DNA of 26,705 bases, from the IMG/VR virus record IMGVR_UViG_3300009593_002635, positions 1 through 26,705 of that record; one strand, given 5' to 3'. The position numbers were made by a program, and so were the translations under genes. Positions within the stretch are counted from its first letter, which is position 1; each line of letters starts with the position of its first letter. Shown piece after piece: positions 22,666 through 26,705 of the stretch. The notes beneath the pieces were generated by a model. It did no database searches and was not told the origin of the DNA. It worked only from the letters and a program-made list of their open reading frames with translations. The DNA is from a virus.

Positions 22666-24245
22666 TTAACCAGTGGAAGAATAAGACTATTGCCAGAATA
22701 GGCATGCAGGGAAAACTTTCTCCTAAACAAAACGCTGGCCCTATGCCTAATTTAGGAAGTCTGGATATTGGTCGTGAAGAAAACGATGTAATATTTTCAC
22801 GTTTTCAGAAATTATGGTTAGACACTTTCGGTTTGTTTTCAACTAATGCTTTTCCTTTTATTCCTGTTAAAACAGATATGTTCCCTGCCTCTGAATACCC
22901 AGTACAAGAGGAAGGAGAATCTGACGATGCTTATGCACAAAGAGTAAAAACTCATGAAGAAGATATAGCTAAAGACGCTCAAGATGCTGCATCTATAGCA
23001 CCCAACCAGCAAAAACAGTTTCAAATGATGGAGGAAGCTGCTTTTCATTTGAAAGCTCAAATGGAAGCAGAAGGTATATGGAATAACGAATGGGACCAAG
23101 ACGCTTGGAAAGATGTTGATGGAAATTATGTAATAGGAACTGCTGAAACGTTTATGGGATGGTTCGGCACAGCAGCTCAACAAGATGCTTTGTCGGAAAT
23201 AGTATTTTCTGCTGCTGCTGATTATGCAGACGCTACTGGCACCCTTAAAGATTTTTATGAGACAGGACCTCCAGGTGCGAGAACAGGACGTTTCGAGGCG
23301 GCTACTGTGAATCAATTAGTGCAAGATTATGGTCTTTCTATGATGGATCTTAAAGGTGCTAATGGTTTAGGTGTGTTGGATTTTGCTGCTAAGAACCCAG
23401 ATATAGATTTGGAACAAGTTTTTGATGTCATGAGCACAGCCGCAGGTCGTTTCAATACAACGGAAGACCCTTTTGATACATTTCAACAACATGGAATGAG
23501 GGAAAGGAATGCTGCTCAAATAGGTATGAGAAGATATAAAGGTAAAGTTGCTACTGGTCATACCCATCTTCAAGCAAAGGTTTTTGCTTTTGGTGGTCAA
23601 GAGTTGTTTTCAAGGTTGATGGGGATTGATAGTGGAACTCCTGAGTCGAAGTTGACTGGTGATGAAATTAATATGATAACGGACATTATCGGTGAGGATT
23701 TTGTTAATAACCATATGGACGATTTAACAGGTGCTACTAGGCTCAATAATTATATGCAAGATTTGTTGTCTGGTCCTACCGTTGTTGACATCCCAGCAGA
23801 TTCTATTCGTCAGGCTGCTAGGACTTTAGCTGAGAGTTGGCGTATGACCCCTATGGGAGATGAGGAGATAGATGAGTTGATTGCTAATTTTGGTGCTCAG
23901 TTGCAAGCAAGTCAAGTATCTCCTTCTGTTTGGGGTTCGGATGATGACATGATTTTGAGAGAGACTCCTGATGCTAGATCTTCTACTGTTGATGCTCTTC
24001 GTGGTACTAAACAGTATGCGGAATTGTATGGTAATAAGCCTACAAATATGTCTGAAGAGGAGTGGTTGGGTAAGTTTTCTGGTATCTCTTCCAATTTGAC
24101 TGGTTTTGAGAGCCGTGATGCTACTGCTATTGGTATGTCTACTGGTGATACGAAGGCTGCTGCTAGAGCTGGTTTGATGGATAAGGAAGCTAGGGGCGGT
24201 ACTTGGCATCGTAGGATGACTGCTTTAAGGAGGGCGTTTAGATGA
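22662..24245 (+). CDS. Hypothetical virion protein (527 aa)
   Basis: Unrecognised. It starts MINQWKNKTIARIGMQGKLS at an ATG that overlaps the previous stop (ATGA). Residues 80-140 are very acidic and rich in Asp, Ala and Gln (ESDDAYAQRVKTHEEDIAKD), probably helical. A middle part with GTAAQQDALSEIVFSAAADY and LEQVFDVMSTAAG is helical and Ala-rich. TATGHTHLQAKVFAFGG-like sequence near residue 300 is the only hydrophobic patch. The C-terminal 100 residues are basic at the end (GTWHRRMTALRRAFR). Its place between the giant conduit-like protein and the lysozyme-like protein suggests a third internal virion protein, as podoviruses often eject three together. No motif confirms this. Confidence 0.65.
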   Translation: MINQWKNKTIARIGMQGKLSPKQNAGPMPNLGSLDIGREENDVIFSRFQKLWLDTFGLFSTNAFPFIPVKTDMFPASEYPVQEEGESDDAYAQRVKTHEEDIAKDAQDAASIAPNQQKQFQMMEEAAFHLKAQMEAEGIWNNEWDQDAWKDVDGNYVIGTAETFMGWFGTAAQQDALSEIVFSAAADYADATGTLKDFYETGPPGARTGRFEAATVNQLVQDYGLSMMDLKGANGLGVLDFAAKNPDIDLEQVFDVMSTAAGRFNTTEDPFDTFQQHGMRERNAAQIGMRRYKGKVATGHTHLQAKVFAFGGQELFSRLMGIDSGTPESKLTGDEINMITDIIGEDFVNNHMDDLTGATRLNNYMQDLLSGPTVVDIPADSIRQAARTLAESWRMTPMGDEEIDELIANFGAQLQASQVSPSVWGSDDDMILRETPDARSSTVDALRGTKQYAELYGNKPTNMSEEEWLGKFSGISSNLTGFESRDATAIGMSTGDTKAAARAGLMDKEARGGTWHRRMTALRRAFR

Positions 24246-26095
24246 GTATGACTTTACCTGAAAGGTATGAGTTCGCTGAAGGTGTTTTGACTAAACTTGG
24301 TGCTCCTGTAAGCCCAGAGAACATGCTGATTCTTATGACTTGGATGGCTCATGAGAGTAGTCCAGATCAGGAAGATCCTTCTCCTGAGTTTAATCCTCTT
24401 GCTACTACGAAACTTTGGAGTGAAGAGGGGAAGTTTAATGATGCTGCTTTTGGTGGTCGTGGTAATCGTGTAATTGAGAGCCAAGACAGAGGTATGTCGT
24501 TCTTTAATGATTTGGGCGGCGATCTTGGTGTTATGAATTATGCTGACATGCAACAGGGTATTGACATGACTGTGTCAACTATTAAGGATGCGGCTTTTAA
24601 ACCTATTCGTGATGCGTTGATGCAAGGGGATTTAAGTATAGAAGAATTTAATGGTGTAGCTGGGGAGGCTTTAAGCGCTTGGTCAAGTGATGGTTATTCT
24701 GCTTTGACCGCTAACGCTGATGATCATGGTATTACAGAGATATTAGAAACTCCTTTTGGAGCTTCTACTCCAGGTTCTTTCCCTGCTGATTGGCCTAACC
24801 CTCAAAACAAGTTGAGTGAATTTAGTCCTTATCATCAGATAGTTTCTATTGTTTCTCCGCAGGGAGAGACTTTTGCACAAGTTGAGCATGGGAACCAATT
24901 TACAGTAAACACAACAGAAAGAGCTGCTTTCTTAGTTATATCTATCCCAGGGTATGAAGATATGAAAACTGGTGGAGCGGTTGCTTTCCAGTTGAGCGGC
25001 ATGGCTACAGGAAGTCTTGGGGATGTAAATCTGAGTTATGACCAGTGGTCGGAGATGGCTAACAGCACAGGCTGGGTTATTGCTGATGGTGTGCATAATT
25101 ACAGTGACTTGGTAAATCCTCAAACAGGTGAACTTCAATTAAAAGATGAAGAAGATGAAACAGTTCCTCTTGTTGGTTTTATTGAAGAGCTTCTGTTTGA
25201 AATTAATGTAGCAGGCGATATGGATGCTCTGAATGATGCAGGTGTTCAGGGTGTTATAGCACAGATTATAGCTGACCCATTCATGTTAGAAGATGCTGAA
25301 GGCATCAAAGACAGGATAGATAACACTGAGTGGGGGAACGCAAGATCTTTAAGAGTGCAACAGTGGGGTGGTTGGACTCAGGGTGAAAGAGACGCTGAAG
25401 AAGCTCGTTGGGTTGAGAAACTTAAATCACAATATGAGACTTATGTGGGTATCCAATCGATGTCGTTTAATTGGGATACTGAGAAGTTAGGTGCAAACAC
25501 AATAGCTCAATGGGCTTTCCTTATCGCTTCTGGAGCGTCAGAGGTAGGTCCATTTATGTCTCAGGTAAAGCAAAAAGCTTTATCTAGTACAAGTGGTGAG
25601 TCTCCATATCAAACGATTGTCAGAGAACAAAGTATTGCTTCTAATCAATGGGATCAAGACAAGGCTGATAAGACAGCGTGGGTTGAAGAGCAGTACCGTA
25701 ACTGGGGGTTAGACCCTGGTGTTTATGGTGCGGATGTTAAAGCTATAGCTAATGATTTGATGATGAATAGTATGTCTGAATCAGATTTTATGGATGATAT
25801 TCGTCAAACTGCTATGCAGAAGTTTCCTAACAAACCAGAGTTTTTAGCTACGAAAGATTGGGCTAGTCCTTATATGACTTTGCATGATTCTGAAATGGAT
25901 GTTCCTGCTGGTGATTTTAATAATAGTCTTGTGATGAGTGCGTTACAGGCTGGAGAAGGTTTGGAACAGTTCAGGACAAGGATTCGTAAAAGTGATGATT
26001 GGAAAAGATCTAAGAGAGCTAAGGAAGTGGCGGCAGATAAGATGAGAACTTTGGGTAACACTTTTGGGTTTAATCGTGGTGGAGGTATTTTCTGA
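24242..26095 (+). CDS. Virion protein with N-terminal lysozyme-like domain (617 aa)
   Basis: The first 130 residues fit a peptidoglycan-cutting fold used by actinophage lysins and tail or core proteins. VLTKLGAPVSPENMLILMTW leads to a Glu in MAHES (Glu38, probable catalytic acid), then FNPLATT (50-56). A Tyr- and Gly-containing stretch follows, then GIDMTVSTIKDAAFKPIRDA. The typical order E, then NPL-TT, then a T-x-x-TL-like helix is kept. It would open the cell wall during DNA entry, at the virion tip or after ejection. The remaining 480 residues have a beta-rich section (VEHGNQFTVNTTERAAFLVI, about 220-245) and then helices with no known match. The start overlaps the 527-residue gene by ATGA; the stop overlaps the next start by one base. 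Confidence 0.72.
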   Translation: MSMTLPERYEFAEGVLTKLGAPVSPENMLILMTWMAHESSPDQEDPSPEFNPLATTKLWSEEGKFNDAAFGGRGNRVIESQDRGMSFFNDLGGDLGVMNYADMQQGIDMTVSTIKDAAFKPIRDALMQGDLSIEEFNGVAGEALSAWSSDGYSALTANADDHGITEILETPFGASTPGSFPADWPNPQNKLSEFSPYHQIVSIVSPQGETFAQVEHGNQFTVNTTERAAFLVISIPGYEDMKTGGAVAFQLSGMATGSLGDVNLSYDQWSEMANSTGWVIADGVHNYSDLVNPQTGELQLKDEEDETVPLVGFIEELLFEINVAGDMDALNDAGVQGVIAQIIADPFMLEDAEGIKDRIDNTEWGNARSLRVQQWGGWTQGERDAEEARWVEKLKSQYETYVGIQSMSFNWDTEKLGANTIAQWAFLIASGASEVGPFMSQVKQKALSSTSGESPYQTIVREQSIASNQWDQDKADKTAWVEEQYRNWGLDPGVYGADVKAIANDLMMNSMSESDFMDDIRQTAMQKFPNKPEFLATKDWASPYMTLHDSEMDVPAGDFNNSLVMSALQAGEGLEQFRTRIRKSDDWKRSKRAKEVAADKMRTLGNTFGFNRGGGIF

Positions 26096-26705
26096 TGGAT
26101 GCATTAGACAGAGAAGCTTGGACTCCTTACCAGTTGCAGATTGCTGCAAATATGGGGACTGTTGAGAGGGATGTTATTACTGGTGAGTTGTTTGTTCCTC
26201 AGTTTGAAGGTCAAAGAACTAATGTTTTTATTGATGTAGATCCTGCTGGTAAAAGTCCAGCAGAATTTGAAGCAGAAGTGCGAGAACAAGTCATGTCTAT
26301 TAAAGAAACACAATGGGCTAATAGTCCTTATATGAATGTGACTAGAGCCGACTTGCAAGCAGAGATAGATGCTATGCAAAGAAGAGGAGAGGCTCCAACA
26401 GATCAATTTGGTAACCGTATGGGTTGGGATGAAGCTGTTGATTATCATTACAACCAAAGGTTTGGCACTGGTGAAGACATAGTAAAAACAAGAGAAGTAG
26501 ATCAAATAATGGGTCGGCTTGTTGGTGGTGGTGAAAATGCTTTTATTAGAACTGCTGAAGGTTTAGATAATTGGAGAGCAATGCAGCATGGAGAACTTGC
26601 TAATTTTGCTGTTGTAGAAGGTCAAAGGGATTACAATGTAGCTGCTGTTAATCCAGCTCATGATGCTTTAAAAAACATGCTTGGAGGAGGTGGACCTGCG
26701 GCAGA
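26095..26705 (+). CDS. Hypothetical virion protein, 3' end beyond the window (203 aa seen)
   Basis: The frame opens at ATG 26095, overlapping the previous TGA by one base (TGATG), and stays open to the window edge, so the C-terminus is missing. It starts MDALDREAWTPYQLQIAANM. It has a short beta part (TGELFVPQFEGQRTNVFIDV) and then helices rich in Glu, Gln and Met (RADLQAEIDAMQRRGEAPTD). WDEAVDYHYNQRF follows, and a Gly-rich run near the end of what is visible. No family is recognised. Operon position and codon style match the preceding virion genes, so it is probably another structural or ejected protein. Confidence 0.7.
   Translation, partial: MDALDREAWTPYQLQIAANMGTVERDVITGELFVPQFEGQRTNVFIDVDPAGKSPAEFEAEVREQVMSIKETQWANSPYMNVTRADLQAEIDAMQRRGEAPTDQFGNRMGWDEAVDYHYNQRFGTGEDIVKTREVDQIMGRLVGGGENAFIRTAEGLDNWRAMQHGELANFAVVEGQRDYNVAAVNPAHDALKNMLGGGGPAA

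Noticed and set aside
22839-23315. 158-codon minus-strand frame inside the 527-residue gene
   Set aside because: Composition rich in Ser, Phe, Ile and Cys is typical of the antisense of an acidic gene; no ribosome-binding site was seen and it opposes the operon.

Overview
The window is part of a tailed double-stranded DNA phage genome (Caudoviricetes): a terminase and a portal gene head a long co-directional block of virion genes, and a divergent block of small early-type genes sits to its left. The sequence leans AT-rich. A SprT-like protease with a zinc ribbon, a small DPPY methyltransferase and runs of tiny unknown genes recall actinobacteriophages, so an AT-leaning, possibly aquatic, actinobacterial host is my inference; nothing in the sequence proves it. 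No integrase, repressor or lysis cassette is visible.

Layout. Positions 63-5227 hold twelve minus-strand genes, read right to left, nearly all with a GAGGAGG Shine-Dalgarno sequence. From 5227 down to 1842 and again at 450/311, every junction where two genes do not overlap carries a compact tRNA-like RNA element: a short closing stem, an AAYGGTT linker and a perfect T-arm with loop TTCGATT. A hairpin around the upstream stop codon and, in six of seven copies, a hairpin before the downstream ribosome-binding site flank it. The stems covary between copies. Overlapping gene pairs lack the element. This is the most interesting system in the window.

Positions 5228-6138 are a divergent control region with inverted repeats, a stop-interrupted minus-strand reading frame and an extended -10 promoter (6067-6075) firing rightward. 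No complete gene could be assigned there.

Positions 6139-26705 are one rightward operon in which most neighbours overlap by 1-20 bases: a 47-residue leader protein, a large terminase with an N-terminal helix-turn-helix, a small unknown protein, the portal, a Pro/Gln-rich protein, a 1889-residue multidomain protein ending in a HEFGH zincin, a Cys-rich 70-residue protein, a 2054-residue protein with a glycine-zipper repeat, a 527-residue protein, a 617-residue protein with a lysozyme-like N-terminus, and the start of one more protein. The likely logic is packaging motor and portal first, then very large internal or ejected virion proteins that cross the envelope, cut peptidoglycan and act in the new host. 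No major capsid, protease or scaffold gene lies between portal and window end, which is unusual.
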